A stretch of 64,000 bases of DNA from Polytrichum commune (taxonomy: Eukaryota; Streptophyta; Polytrichopsida; Polytrichales; Polytrichaceae). The DNA is taken from NCBI GenBank assembly GCA_950295325.1, contig OX485806.1, positions 1,550,001-1,614,000 on the forward strand, given 5' to 3'. The notes beneath the pieces are model-generated. The model worked only from the letters and a program-made list of their open reading frames with translations. It was not told the DNA's origin and did no database searches. The position numbers and the translations under genes were made by a program. Shown here one piece after another: positions 11,001 to 23,985 of this stretch. Position 1 is the first letter of the stretch, and every line of letters begins with the position of its first letter.

Positions 11001-14000
11001 AGTGGCATCTCGTGTCTCATCTGGCAGGGCCGCACACCGTAGTGTCTGCAATACACTTCCACAACTTTAGAAAGCACATACATCCATGCAACATTCGAAC
11101 CAGTCAAACCTGAGAAAGACGACTTATAAGACTTTTCATTGCAACTTGAAATTATTCAGTCTGACTCCTGCCATGGCCCCACTGCTTTCTAATGAAGCCA
11201 ACACTCACTGTCCAAGAAACGGATAGATTCGCAGTCCGAATAAGAGTTGGTCTTAATATTTGCAGGGTCTATACTTACTAGCGAAAACCCCGCATACACC
11301 TGTGAGGGTTTCAGGGCAACCATGACATGGGGATTTGGAGTCCAAAACTCAATAGCCTTGTCCATGGCTCTCTGCCTCTCTGCATCTGTCGGTGGTCGAG
11401 GTCGTCGAGGTTTGATCTCCCATCTCTCCCGAGGCCTTACTGGAGTCTCTTCCTTAACAGGTTTTGGAAATTCCACCTCCTTTGGCAACCCAGGAGGTAC
11501 TGGGACTCCATGGGGATCATCCTCCTGGTGTGGAGCCTGCGGTGGTCCCATGTGCTGCAACTTCACAAAAGACGCCCCATCCTGTAAAGGCATTACATAA
11601 GGCACCTGCCCTTGTGAAGCTATAACAAACCCTCCCCCTAACTGTGGAGGCATAACATACGGTATTTGTCCTTGCTGAGCCAACACAAACTGTACCGGTT
11701 GCTGAGGTGCCATCCCTGGAGGAAAGAAGTTTTTATTTGCACCAAGTTCAGCTGGCACAAAAGTTCCTTCCTGTTGAGGTGCTTGTTGAGGCACAGAGAG
11801 TGGCTTATGATCAACAGTTTCAGATGATTTTGCATCTCTTTCTTGTGGTGCTGATATTGATGAAAGTCCTCCTTGCTGAGGTGATGCTAAAGTATCTGCT
11901 TGATGCAGTGTTGGCCCAGATCCTTCTACAAAAGCAAAGTATCACTCTTTTCACTTGTTGCCCGCAATATGGATACATAAAGTTGTTCCGTTTTTGCTCT
12001 TTAAGATCCAGGGAATCACATGAGCTAAATGCAGATAGGTGATGGATGTCTTTCGGTTGCTAAGATGGGCCAAGGTAGATGGATAGACCCAGAATCAAGC
12101 AAACGGTGTCTCTTCTAGTGAACAGAATGTTTAATTGTTTGCAATGAAATCAAATTACAGCTTAAGAGTTTTGTGCCTTTGTATCTTAATTTTCAATAAT
12201 AGATAGTTTGGAACTCTGTCTACAGACAGAGAGACACTTTCTTATGGCATTTTTGGCTAGCTACTTGTAACTACCACACACTTTGAAGTGTGTCAGTATT
12301 AGTTCAAGAATTATAATTTAATTTGTTTTTTTATAAAAAAAACCAACCAAACAATCACAGCACAATCTTTAATAAAAACACCATTCGGTGAACGAAATCA
12401 AACCTGATTCTAGACAAGAGCTAGAAGATATACCAGGTCAGACCTGATATTCAGTAGTTCAGACAACTTATGCATTCACTTACCAAATGAAAGGCCTAGG
12501 TAAGTTCAAGTCGGTAGATTGGAACAGGTACAAAAGATAAGGAGCACACACAAACATACTTATTCACAAAAGTTACAACAGAAGCAGTACCGTTTCTGTT
12601 CATGCCTTCACTTGACTTCTGCAACTCAGCTTCTCCGGTTGCCCCATTGCCAACCTTACGACGGGTTTCTACCACTGGTGTGCCTCGATTAGCAAAGTAC
12701 TTTGCAACTGCAGCATATTGTGGTAACATAGGAGTTTGTGGCACTTTTAACCCAGAGAAGTCGGTTATGCCAGTAGGTGACTCATCCTTAATGGTTCCGG
12801 CACTGGTATTTGCCATGGTGGTGCCAGTTGGAGTTTCACTCCTTGAAGGAGTGGATACTGAATTGGTATTCCCAGCATCAGAGACTTTGAGAAATGTGTA
12901 ATCTTTTACACGAAAGATGTGAACTACAAGTGTTAGAGTGTTGGGGTTTTTAAGCTCAAATACAACCACATCACCCTTTTCCAGCTTGTTGTTACGCACA
13001 AATTTTGCCCATCCAGCACCAAGAACCATATGAGATGCTGTCGGGATAAATGTGACTGGCCACTTATTGTCCGCATCATCTATCAGCAGTAATTGTGATT
13101 TCTCCTCTGGAAACCATTTTCGTGCAAATACAGATGAGAAATACTGCAATTGGCACAACCACAATTCTGTGTCAATCCCAGATTGTGGCAAGTCCATGAC
13201 TCTGCCTAAACTACCACACACAAGGCATATACGAGGAATTAGCATCAACCCTTCAGTTTCAGGAGTTTAGGCAAAGAGAGGAAAACAACGGCAGTATTGG
13301 GTTCATGCACTCACTGATTGGCTTTTGGTGATAGCCGTTTTGTTCACCACGAGCATCGTACTTGGGTTGGCTGTTTCATAAGCCTGGGCAGCTTCCATGG
13401 CCATAAATCTCTTCATCTCTGTTTCATACACTGCTCGATGGACCCTCTTCCTTCTGGCCCTGGTAAACTTATCAACCTCTTCCGCCTCTACACTTTTCTT
13501 CTCTGATTCTGAACTGGAACATTCTTCTGATTTATGACCTTCCTGAACCGGTGTGCTGATTTCATTTTCTAATTCCTCTGAGCATTCATGAACAATGTCA
13601 GGATCTAATTTTGACTGAGCCTTCTCAAGCTTCTCACTTGCCTTGATCCTATCTCCCTCCATCTCTATCTCAGCATTCCCATTCTCAGTTCCACAAGTCT
13701 CCATGTTAAGTTGTTGGATGCACAACTTCTTGCCAATTCCTGAGAGGGTTTCAACCTCATTCTGAGTCTTTCGCTTTCCACCCAACTTCACTGCACCTCT
13801 ATCTCCTAAAAACCTTGGCGACACAAAACCTGATACAAATTCTCCTCCTTTGTCAGCAGTGGCTGTGGACGTCTCAACGTTTGCTGCGGACTGCTGAAGA
13901 GCCTTTTCACAACCAAGGTTGTTGTATATTTTGACGGAAAAGTTGGAGTCAGTAACAAGGGCAAATATCGCATAATCGCCTGCTTCTATGCCATGGTGTG

Positions 14001-15410
14001 TACTAAACTCTTTCCAGCCTTCTTGAAATCCCCAACCTCTATCATAGGAGAGATTCACCTGCCCAACCCAACCGCTTGGCCCTTTCAAAGTTACTGATTC
14101 TCCAATTTTGTCGGCATGGACGTCCATGAACATGACAGGTAGCCGCTGCAGATAGAACAACACAGAAGAACCAGTCGGTTATGTCAACAATACACAGAAA
14201 CCCTGCTTTAGTAGCATTCCAAGAACGATTCGGTAACAGAAATTATATCATACACATGAATTTGTGGAATCTCGCTTTTTGCTTTAATTAATCCTCATGA
14301 TCCCTTGAATTCAAAACTAAATTCAAAGATTAACATCAAAGAGGAGTACAAATGTTTCCCTAAAAGGAAGTCTGGTCCATGTTTACTTTGTGCAGCATCT
14401 CATAGGGGCCTAATCCATGCGACTGTCCGTCGTTTGCACTCGTGATGTAATGAACTTGTGGTGATCGAGGGTATTTTTGTTTCCTTGTGAGTTCCCCTTC
14501 AACACCACGATTATGAGGTTTATTCACCGATAAAACTGACCACTTCTCATGGAAGTTTAACACTATGAAGTGTACGTTGATATACAGGTTCATAGCAGTT
14601 GTGTTTTCATGTACCAAACACACACCACCTGATGTTCAGAGGCAGAAAATCTGGCATGTTTTATTAGATGGAGAACGGACTTCTAGAAACAACCTTTTGC
14701 TTATTTGGACCATTCTCCGTTTTCTCAAAGTCCAGGATCACAAAGCAATCTACAACAATTGGAATTTCTCAGACTGTCTTGTGTATATATATATATAACC
14801 ATTGGGATTCGCACCAAAAGGAACTCAGGGTTTTAGGAGGTTGCATCATCTCATGAATCCGTTCACCCATTGAAGGTTGAGATGACCCAATTTCTATCTT
14901 ATACTACATATAGAGACTCCAATCACACAAAATTCAGCGTCCTACTATTCAGTAGTTATTTTTATCGATTGACGTTTTTAAGTTCTCAAAACTCGAGCAA
15001 AACTCTCACGCCAGACCATTTTCAGCTCTCATCCCCTTCCTCTTATCCTTGGGCATAAGCAAAAGAAAGAAGAACTTGTTACGTCTCTCCTGCACTTTCA
15101 TAGATGCATGTGTCTCAAAAACAATTTCCACTTTGGTTAGCTTAGACAAAACCAGAAAATCAATTACTGTGAACGGGAAATTGAGAATTTTTTATGTACG
15201 TCGACAAACTGATCAATAGCAGAAGGGAGCACACGGTGTGGAATGGATGCTTACAGCAAAAGTAGAATCGTTCTGACTATCATCAATTAGCATCAGGAAA
15301 GACGGAGCTTCCAAGAACTTCTCCACTTCAGCCCTTCCTTCATTGCCCTGAGCCTCAACCCGACTACGTGTACATGGCTTCGAAACCTCCAGGGCACGGG
15401 CACTTGCCAT
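8023..15410 (-). CDS. Four-B3-domain DNA-binding protein (REM-like), seven exons
   Basis: Exons on the minus strand are 15410-15255, 14145-13315, 13143-12591, 11925-11279, 11045-10449, 10149-9531 and 9269-8023: 4650 nt, about 1549 residues. All six junctions have GT-AG ends and agree in phase (0,0,1,0,0,1). B3 domains lie at residues about 36-127, 312-408, 711-806 and 910-1008. Domains 2-4 show the NPxxxVV first strand, the later GWxxFxxxxxLExGD turn and an HIFRV last strand. B3 domains bind DNA in the major groove; plant REM-type proteins often carry several and act as nuclear regulators. The linker in exon 4 is Gln/Pro-rich with two copies of a QGQ-PYVMP unit. The last exon is a B3-free tail of about 410 residues, mostly hydrophilic. 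The start is the first ATG of a short exon leading in frame into B3-1. The 3->4 junction uses a weak donor (ACG/gtactg), so an extra small exon there is possible. Confidence 0.85.
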
Positions 15411-17445
15411 TGTGAATGAACAAAATAAGTTTATCTAGATTTGGTCTTCACATTGATTGCCAGCCCTCAACTCTCACCATGGACTAATAACATCTGCGAT
15501 CGCAACACAACACCACTGAACTAATAAGTAGAGAACAACACGGGCGCACATATCTTTCAGCAAAGTAACTAACTGCGCCAAAGTCTTGATTAGATTATCA
15601 ATCTCGCAAGAAAGAGCAGTAATGCAAAAGAGTCCCGTTATTAAAGAGTCTCAAAAACTATTCTAGAAATCTAACTCTAAAAGCAACATATAAGCCTTTA
15701 TTCACAATTATACAATCACCACTTGCAATTCAATCAATCATTGCGAAATGTTATATACGGACATCTTTTCTCTTTCAACGAAGATGAATGTTGGAGCTTA
15801 GAACGTCATTGAGACTGGACTGTTCCTCTCCCTATTTGTCGTACGACGTCAGTACAAGATCAGAAAAGTGTCCCTAATCATCCAAAGTAAAGCAAGACGT
15901 AGGATACTTGAGCACCGAAACACACCCAAAGCTGCAGGGGGTAACCAAGTTCGGAGATCGTTGCTCTTTATGATGAGCGACGCTAATCTTACCCTGCGAC
16001 TACGAACGGGGATCCATTCCTTAAACTCTCAAAGGGAGTTAAAGCGAGAGAGAGGGAGACACATATACCGTGCGTTAAGTATTGGGAAGAGAAAGCCTTA
16101 GGACGGTGAGGAACTTCACAAAAGCGAAATTGCACGCTGGTGATGATGTCAGGCCGAGTACGATCTGCAACAAGAGCTCGGGAGCCAGCAGCCCCGAATC
16201 CACGGCCATTTGCGTCTCCATCATTCATGTGCTTCACTGGAGTCTAGTGGATAACAACAATATCGCCGGTCGTGCACAGGAGAATCAAATCCACAGAAAG
16301 ATGGTTCTAGAACGATGGGAAGTAGCAGAAGCAGAAAGAATTCTTATTATGCATTGAAGAACAGTAGCGTGCAGGTGATGGAGGAGGAGGATGTCGAAGA
16401 AAATGGCGAGTTCGTTCTTATGTGCGACCTCTGCTACGTACGCCGATTGACACAAGAAGTGGGGGAAATAAGGTCATTATGGTCATTCATGCGCTGGTTC
16501 GAAGGAGGAGAAGGATGTCGAAGGCGATGGTAAGGAACGGTACAAAATTCGAAGGAAGAGCGAGAATTTTTATTTATATAAAAACTTATAATTAACGCGA
16601 AATTAGTTCTAATCTGCCATCCCGACGGTTCCTCGCCAGCATCGTCACCAACTCGGACGAGCGACACGTCCTTCAAATTCCCAAAATAATTCGCTCAAGA
16701 ACCCGAGGAACAACAAACTTCTCTTCATATCAACCAGCCGCTCAGAGTCTCCAGAACAATAATAACGAATTCACTCACCCTGCGCTTCCATTCCAATCCA
16801 ACCCTCAGACTCCTTTATCCTTCCGATCCAATTAAAGAAACTTCGAAACAATCTCCCCCGAGCGCATGTACGCATCTGCTTGTAACGATCATCCAAGGAT
16901 TCCCAAAATTTTACTCCTACGCGACTCATCCACTCCCGACAAGCTCCCCCTCCTCACCACCAAACTGCAGACACAGAAATAAGGAAAACTACCAGAAGGA
17001 CAAAAAAGAAGAAACACAAGGCACGCATCCATGCGCCAATCACCGAGTCCTCAATCCTCTCTTACGTCTCCGGACCTGTTATTGCCACAACCATCTCCGA
17101 ATCAAGTCGCAGGACCACGTATACATAGACCCATGCATTCGGAAGGGAAGAAAGCTCCGCCAATTTGTGACGGAATTCGCTCAAATTGCGACGCAAATCG
17201 TGGAATGCGTCCGTGAGAAAGGCCGGCGGAGGCCATGGCGGAGACGGTTGGGGTGGGGGAAAAAGATGTAAATTTGGCCCGTGCAGACGAGAGGGGCGAA
17301 CAAGGGGATGGCTATGGCGGAGGCCGGGAGACGAGAAAGGGCAAACACAGAACAAAAGAGAAAACATCGCAACCAGCCGCAAGCCGGGAAGCAGTCTTCA
17401 GGCCCCACCCCACATGCACTAGTCACTTACTAGTCACTTACTAGT
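15411..17445 (-). promoter_or_regulatory. Probable 5' region (leader/promoter) of the B3 gene
   Basis: This upstream stretch becomes clearly GC-richer at 16.0-17.4 kb than the flanking DNA and contains pyrimidine-rich minus-strand sequence typical of plant leaders. A minus-strand frame at 17062-17382 contains a plausible amphipathic stretch (LRRNLSEFRHKLAEL) followed by a possible donor. It may be an upstream exon or a leader ORF, but no phased link to the B3 exon 1 was found. No clear TATA box was seen. Confidence 0.3.
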
Positions 17446-17498
17446 CGACAGTAGTAAGACTCCCATGGAGCGCATACATACTACCGAACAACTGAGCT

Positions 17499-17597
17499 AT
17501 TTACCTACCTACCCACCCACTCACCTACCTACTTACCTACCTGCTTAATTACTTACCTCCCTACCCAACTACCTAGAGAGAGAGAGAGAGAGAGAGA
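17499..17597. repeat. ACCT/ACCC tetranucleotide repeat followed by (AG)12
   Basis: 17499-17573 is an impure ACCT/ACCC/ACTT array, directly followed by 24 bases of pure AG at 17574-17597. The GC-rich 5' region of the B3 gene ends here. Confidence 0.9.
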
Positions 17598-17639
17598 TAT
17601 CACATACAAGTGCACCTCTCATCCATCCAACGTAAAGAC

Positions 17640-18030
17640 TTGACCCCCTTATAGGTTTGTCGCCGATTCATCTCAAATGACTTCGTGCATACTACATTGA
17701 TTATCCCAACCAGTGTGTGTTGCCATCTGGGCTTACATAGTGCAAAAACACCTTCCTCATGAGCTCAATTTTTACTAACAAAAGTTCAACATGTTCTTTG
17801 GACATTACATAACATAAATGACCTTGTTTGGTAAAATATTACATCCCTCGTAAAATAGTTATAGCATTGCACAACTCCGAGTAGGAACACGTACTGATTG
17901 GGATAATCGGTGTACATTAATTCCGGGCTTGTAAAGTTGGTTTTGGTGTCAAATCAACTACGAGAAAGTAGCCTCCGAGGTACGTATTGATTCAGGGATT
18001 TTATGTTGGATGAATGAGATGTACGTTTGT
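17640..18030. repeat. Dispersed TIR element, copy A
   Basis: It contains inverted arms built on GATTATCCCAA (17693-17722 and 17886-17914) about 220 bases apart. Right-hand flanking words (GTTATAGCATTGCAC, AACACGTACTGATTGGG, TTCCGGGCTTG, GTGTCAAAT) recur in order in copy B at 36.0-36.5 kb. No coding sense was found. It is probably a non-autonomous DNA transposon. Confidence 0.6.
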
Positions 18031-19279
18031 ATACAATAATTCCCTCTCTCCGCTACAGTAGCTACCTAGAAGTCAGCTAAGGTTGTAAACTCATCCATTC
18101 AATCATGATAACACATACAACATTTACGATTTGGTTTCCTAACACCTACCAAGGGGGTGCGGTAAAGATTAGTCCCATGTAGGCTGGTTGTTGACTCATC
18201 CCACTTCAACCTCATCAGAGCCATTCGGAGTCTCTAACCTCAATTCAGGGGTTCAACGTAACATTTACCCAACATTTCACCCCCGACGTTAAGTTAAACC
18301 CTTTATTGTTTGAGTTTGTTTCCATATGATCAACTATTTCCAGCACTCATAAATTCATCACTCATACATTATTTTTTTTCTCTCTTCTTTTAACAATACA
18401 AAAATGCAAGCATATAAAAATTAATATTTATGTTAATAACATATTCTAATAAAGGCATGACATGAAATAATACATAGAATCAAAGAAATTGTGAATCAAA
18501 TCCAAAAAGCGCAAAATGTTCTCAAAGTATGTAACATGTGCTATAATTGCATATTTAAATCACAATTATATCTATAAATATTTTAACTAAAAACACACAA
18601 TAGAATGTACTTTAAATCTTATATCTACAAAGCTTGCAAATACGTTCTTAGAAAATCCTATGTCGCATCGTGATTAACATACAGTTAACAGGCTCACATT
18701 AATGCCGGTATATGGATACGGGCATTACTTTTATTTTATTTATTTATTTTATTTATTTATTTATTTATGCATCCCAAACAAGTTCAACACTAGGATGATT
18801 ACAATGGAAAGGTAAATTACTAACTTGGGGGCATTGGAGGTATTTGGCATAAAGGAAATCGATTAGATTAGCCCTCTCGGTGCCTATTGAAGGTTTGCAA
18901 ATTGTCACGAGAGTCATTGCTATCGTGTATACTTGTACTCCAAGGTCATCACCATTATCTACAAAGTCAATGGCTAGCAACACAACTATAATTACTTCAC
19001 AAGTACATTGTGAAGCTATATAGATTAAGGCTAACCACCTCTCGTCCATTGAGGATAGGACAAGCGATTAACAATGTGCTAGCTACCAAATTCAAAGCAT
19101 GAATTAAGCCATTGAACAAAATTCGGTAAATGTAAATACAATTTTACATGACGTGATTTGTATTGAATTTGTTGGGACCTTGAGGTCATAAAAATGCCAC
19201 CTTGCTAAAACAAGGGTCAATGAGACCTGCCATTGAAGCAAGGTCATTACTCGCAAACTCGTTCATGAACTATTGATAG

Positions 19280-19283
<4 letters not shown>
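18031..19283. other. Intergenic DNA with a (TTTA)n tract
   Basis: A TTTA/TTTTA microsatellite lies at 18728-18768. Otherwise only short chance frames are present and no gene is supported. Confidence 0.5.

Positions 19284-19310
<27 letters not shown>
19284..19310. repeat. (TA)n microsatellite
   Basis: 27 bases of alternating AT. Confidence 0.9.
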
Positions 19311-19311
<1 letters not shown>

Positions 19312-20529
19312 TCCTAAAAAAATGATGTTCAATTGCACACGATTGAGTGTTCACCATGGATTATTTTGAAGAATGTGAAGTCATCACCAGCATATGTTTA
19401 TTACATTTCTATGTCCTCCACCAAAAGGTGGAAGCAGAATGCATGCAAATAAGCTCTCCATTTCATGCTTGTTTTTACATAAAGTTGACATTGCTATCCA
19501 TTTATCTTTAGAGTATATGCAATATTCCACAAGAGAAAATAACTCTCTCCACTCATTAGATCCCATACTATGTTCATTTCATGATTAACTTAAAAATCAA
19601 AGTAGGGAATCCCATCTCAATACATTGTGATGTGATCAAAAAAACAAACTCCCAAAGTTAGCCCTAACCTTTGAATTTCATAACAAACTCATACAAACTT
19701 TGGATCCATTTTTGCTTTCAATATTGAGAAAATTGCCTCCTCTAAGCATTCAAAGAACGACCCTTAAAAAGAGGTACATGTTGTACCTTTTTTTTGCACC
19801 CTTCAAAAGTTGGGCCCAACCTTAAATTTGTATAACAAAACCATATGAACTACAATTCTATTTTTACAATAACCATTAAATTCTCTCTTCTCATAACAAT
19901 CTTTAATAGCATCAATTTATTAAGTGGGGCCCATGTTGTGGAGCACGGCAATCCATAACATCCTTTGGGATAGGATTATTGGCTTGAACATTGAGTATGA
20001 ATATGAGTGCAGCTGGGAGGGAATGGACTAACAATGACTAACATCTATTATACATGGAGGAGCAGTGCTCTTTGTTTGGAACCAAGAGATAGTTCTGATA
20101 CTCCTCCCATGCAATATATCGATAAGCATGAATCATGCATACTCGAAGTTTAAGTTAGGTAACTTAACTTCCGATTGAACTAAGTTGCCAAGCAACTATA
20201 CTTTTATGTGTTTGTAATTATGATAATTAATGTGCATAAGAAACATAGCAACAACTCAATTGAGCATACAAAGTCGACTTCTCGATGGCTGAAAAATCCT
20301 TGACACATTATAAACAAATTATGATCTTTTGGCATGTGGCTAAGTTTATATTAGTGTCCGCATGAGTGCAATCCTAAGGTTGTGTCAAAACCTCAATGTA
20401 CCTCTAGGTTTCTTGGTTCTATTTGGTTTGTTTTGCATTTTCTCCAACTCGTACTGGTTATATTTACACAATGAACAATGATTCCAAAGGAAATCCTAAA
20501 CTTAAATTTGGACCCTCAAAAAGCTCAAT
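19311..20529. other. Intergenic DNA, nothing recognised
   Basis: AT-rich, with only short chance reading frames on both strands. Confidence 0.4.
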
Positions 20530-20599
20530 TCAATCTAAATATGTGATTAAAGATAAGTAACATACATTGATAGATTCATTTGTTTCACAAAGATTTTTT

Positions 20600-20755
20600 A
20601 AAAATTGTATATTTATTTGAATGATACAGTCACCGAGTTGATGTCCAATGTCCACTAATTTATCAACATTTTTTAATCCATTGTATTTTTTTACATTCAA
20701 TATATTTTGTTGAATGCTATAGTCAGCGAGTTGATGTCCAACACATGCCATCACT
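20600..20755. repeat. Two-copy tandem repeat, period about 100 bp
   Basis: The block GAATGATACAGTCACCGAG-TTGATGTCCAA (about 20617) recurs as GAATGCTATAGTCAGCGAG-TTGATGTCCAA (about 20714), each preceded by a TTGTATATTTATTT-like stretch. Confidence 0.7.
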
Positions 20756-20790
20756 AGTTGTATAAGAGGCCACCACCTAGTCTTTAGTTT

Positions 20791-20820
20791 TCATCATCAT
20801 CATCATCATTATTATTATTA
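20791..20820. repeat. (CAT)n/(TTA)n trinucleotide microsatellite
   Basis: Six or more CAT units run directly into ATT units. Confidence 0.9.
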
Positions 20821-22758
20821 AAAGCATCATTTGTTTGAGGAAGGTACCACCCGACCCTAAATGCCTACCCGTTGGCCGGCCCCAATATGACCTTGAAAGT
20901 CCCCCTTGTGAATATCAAAACTTTGACAATTTTTCTCACCACATCTTACAAGTGAAACCCATATTCAACCACAAAGATTATTAAAGTAGGTAGGTAATGA
21001 GCGCCTCAAAACATTTCAGCCATTCAAGTATCTCTAGCTAGAATATTTAGGGTTTATATAAAGTGTCAATGAAAGGGATAATTTCTCACTCTTATTTCGT
21101 ATCAAGATCTTTACTTTTCAAGGTATATTCAGTTCAAAAATACACTCACAAATATACTACTAGAAAGGCATTAAAGTTTTCAACCATATTCAACTTAAAA
21201 ACTCCCACAAATGACGCATTTCCAAATTTCGTTGATCCATTCATGGAAAATAGACATTTTTGGATAAAATCCCAACCTTTGACAAAAGTGCACGGACCTT
21301 AAAATCCAACCCTAATGTTAGATGTGGGAAAAAAGAATAATACATACCTTGGTACATAAATCTCAAAATCACATGGAAATATGGCACCCAACAATCAATA
21401 CCCTAGTAAAGATGTGAATACACCACTCCAATTCGGTAAAACTTAGTTTGAGAACATTACATGCATAAAGTATGATGATTTATTTAGTGAGGTTGAAGAG
21501 CAATCCTAAGCAACACATATGTACATGAAACATTCTATTAGAACATGCTATTCATTTCTATGTATTATTAATGTCGTTATGGTGTGGGGACATCTCTTAT
21601 ATCACACACTCGCCATAAAAGTTTGTGTGGCTGAAATCCCTTCATTGTTGTTGTACTAGAGCCCAAACCATCTAATTTAATATTGGTTTAAACCTTGAAC
21701 CATATTAGTACGAATGTGCATTTGCTTTGGGTTATGAGCTTATCAAAAGTGTATCCAACGTATGGTGGAATCAATGTTGGACCTTCTAATGATGTTCAAA
21801 ACACTACTTTATTGATTTGAATTTACACTTAACTAACGTGGGAAAATGGTTATGTAGCTAGCCTTGGTGTTTCTTCAAAACCTTGTGTTAAATGGGCAGT
21901 CGTGACACCATTTTGGGCATAGTTAAAATCATTTCAAATGGTTCAAAAATGAGAGTGGACCCTACTTGTAAAATACTTCTAGAAACTTGGTTCTACATGT
22001 CAGAAAATTCACAAGAATGTCTGCAAAATTTATGGATAGGTCCCAAAAACTTGACTAAAGGGTGTGATTACACTCACGCTCATGTCTTGGCTTCATTTTT
22101 TTTCAACCATGAACCATGAAACTCCAACCCCTATTTTGGCATGAGATTCTAACAACCATGTGAACTCATTCATTGTATGACTAATGAATTACCTAAAACT
22201 TGTGATCATGAATAATTGTGTTCACACTTTAATCATAAAAGGTTGACAACAAAGAGCCTTGAAAACATACAAAAGAAATTAGCATGTGTTATGCAACCAT
22301 ATACTCATGATATGATGTTTATTTGGAGAAACATGTAGTTCGTAGGGTTGTGGCTATCTTGTCAAATTGGAGGTTTGTTAGATTAACTCAAAATCTCTAG
22401 ACTTATTTTGAACGTCAAATCACATTTGAAAAAAAAAATTTAAAGCCATAAGCAACCCCACCCAAGCCTAGAGAAGGATGGCTAAGTGGGTAGGAATTTA
22501 AGGTGTTATTAAGAATTAGGAGTGCACCCGCAAGAGCCCAACCCAACTTGAGAGGGCATCTTACCACAACAAGTAGACAATATTATACTTATTTTTGGTG
22601 GATTTACCCTAATACCATGGAAATACACACTTGGCATTTATTGTCAACCGATGTAGAACATATAGCAAAAGGGACCACCTCCATCACGAGGCAGTAGCAC
22701 TTGTCCTATAATTGTGCTCCATAAATTTGTTTTAGGTTCACATATGAGCTCACAACCA
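20821..22758. other. Intergenic DNA, nothing recognised
   Basis: AT-rich DNA with no open frame showing family motifs and no long inverted repeat noticed. Confidence 0.4.
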
Positions 22759-22784
22759 TCTCTCTCTCTCTCTCTCTCTCTCTC
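22759..22784. repeat. (TC)n microsatellite
   Basis: 26 bases of pure TC. Confidence 0.9.
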
Positions 22785-23985
22785 ATTGGTATTGATTTGG
22801 GCATGCCAATCCCAATCTTAATAAGACCTCAACATGTGTCCCACACTTGAACATGATTGGGGTCAAGATCCAATTGCCCCATTTAGCTCAATAGAAACCT
22901 CTGCATGAATTAAAAGTTGTTGTACGCAATTCCAATGGATGAGTTCATGCATAGAATGAGCTAGCTAGATGTTGCACCTCATAACTACACCAAATAGTCC
23001 CTCTTGAACAATACACATCTCAACCAAAATTGGTTGAGACCTTGTTGAATCCCATGTGGAAACTACATTTTGACATTAATAAAGATGAAATAGAGCATCC
23101 TCTACAATGTACAATTGCTTGCAAAAATATTACGGAAGCACATCACAACACAAAAATTGAAAATTTCGTAAAGTTGATTGTATTCTCCTTGGCAAACCCA
23201 TGTATCCTTAGTTCTCGCTTCATCTACTAAACGAAATTGAAGTAGATTGTAAAAACATTATGGTTGTAAATTAGTGGAGGCCAATATTAACTGAACGGAT
23301 AATGCCTCGTGGTTTGCATTTGATGGTGGGGTGATTCCAATGCAACTATAAAACCAACAAACATTACTCTTATGTTCCTCCACTAGATAAATGTGATGTA
23401 AGCGAGAGGAACATGAGAAGGTACCCAAAGTACACGATAATGATATTTGATCTACATATTACGTGTACAATATAAGGGGTTGTGTCAACCCCCTCCCCCC
23501 TTTTAACCACTCTACGATTCACCTCAAATTGTCACATGGCAAGTTTCTACAAAATCCTTTCACTTATAATGGATGAATTTATATGGATGATATCTTCATA
23601 CGATTTCAAATTGGCAGCATTCATGTTGAGATTAAATTTTCCCTATAGCGGTGTGTGTATGATTTCCCAATACAATGTCGCTACACTTATTCAAAGTCTA
23701 TGGCGTTAATGTGAGGGTCATGGCCACTTTCTAAAAATAAAAGCGGTCCTCATGATTTTTCACACTCTTCTTGCATGAGCATTGTCGAAAGGCAAGTTTC
23801 TACTAAACTCCGTCCAACTTGGGATTCATAGTACCTCAAGTCAATAGGTTCAATAAAATAATTTGTTCCCCGTTGTGCTTAACTTATCATTGTTTCATTC
23901 AATTAGACTATCTCATGGTTTTTCGTGCTAAGTAAATTTCGGGACTATGCCAACTTACAAACATAAAACAATTGTACCATGACTT
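22785..23985. other. Intergenic DNA, nothing recognised
   Basis: Only short chance frames are present. Confidence 0.4.

Noticed and set aside
16082-17445. Plus-strand frames upstream of the B3 gene as a divergent gene
   Set aside because: They are short, Gly/Arg/Lys low-complexity or chance frames in a GC-rich leader, without splice-linked continuation.
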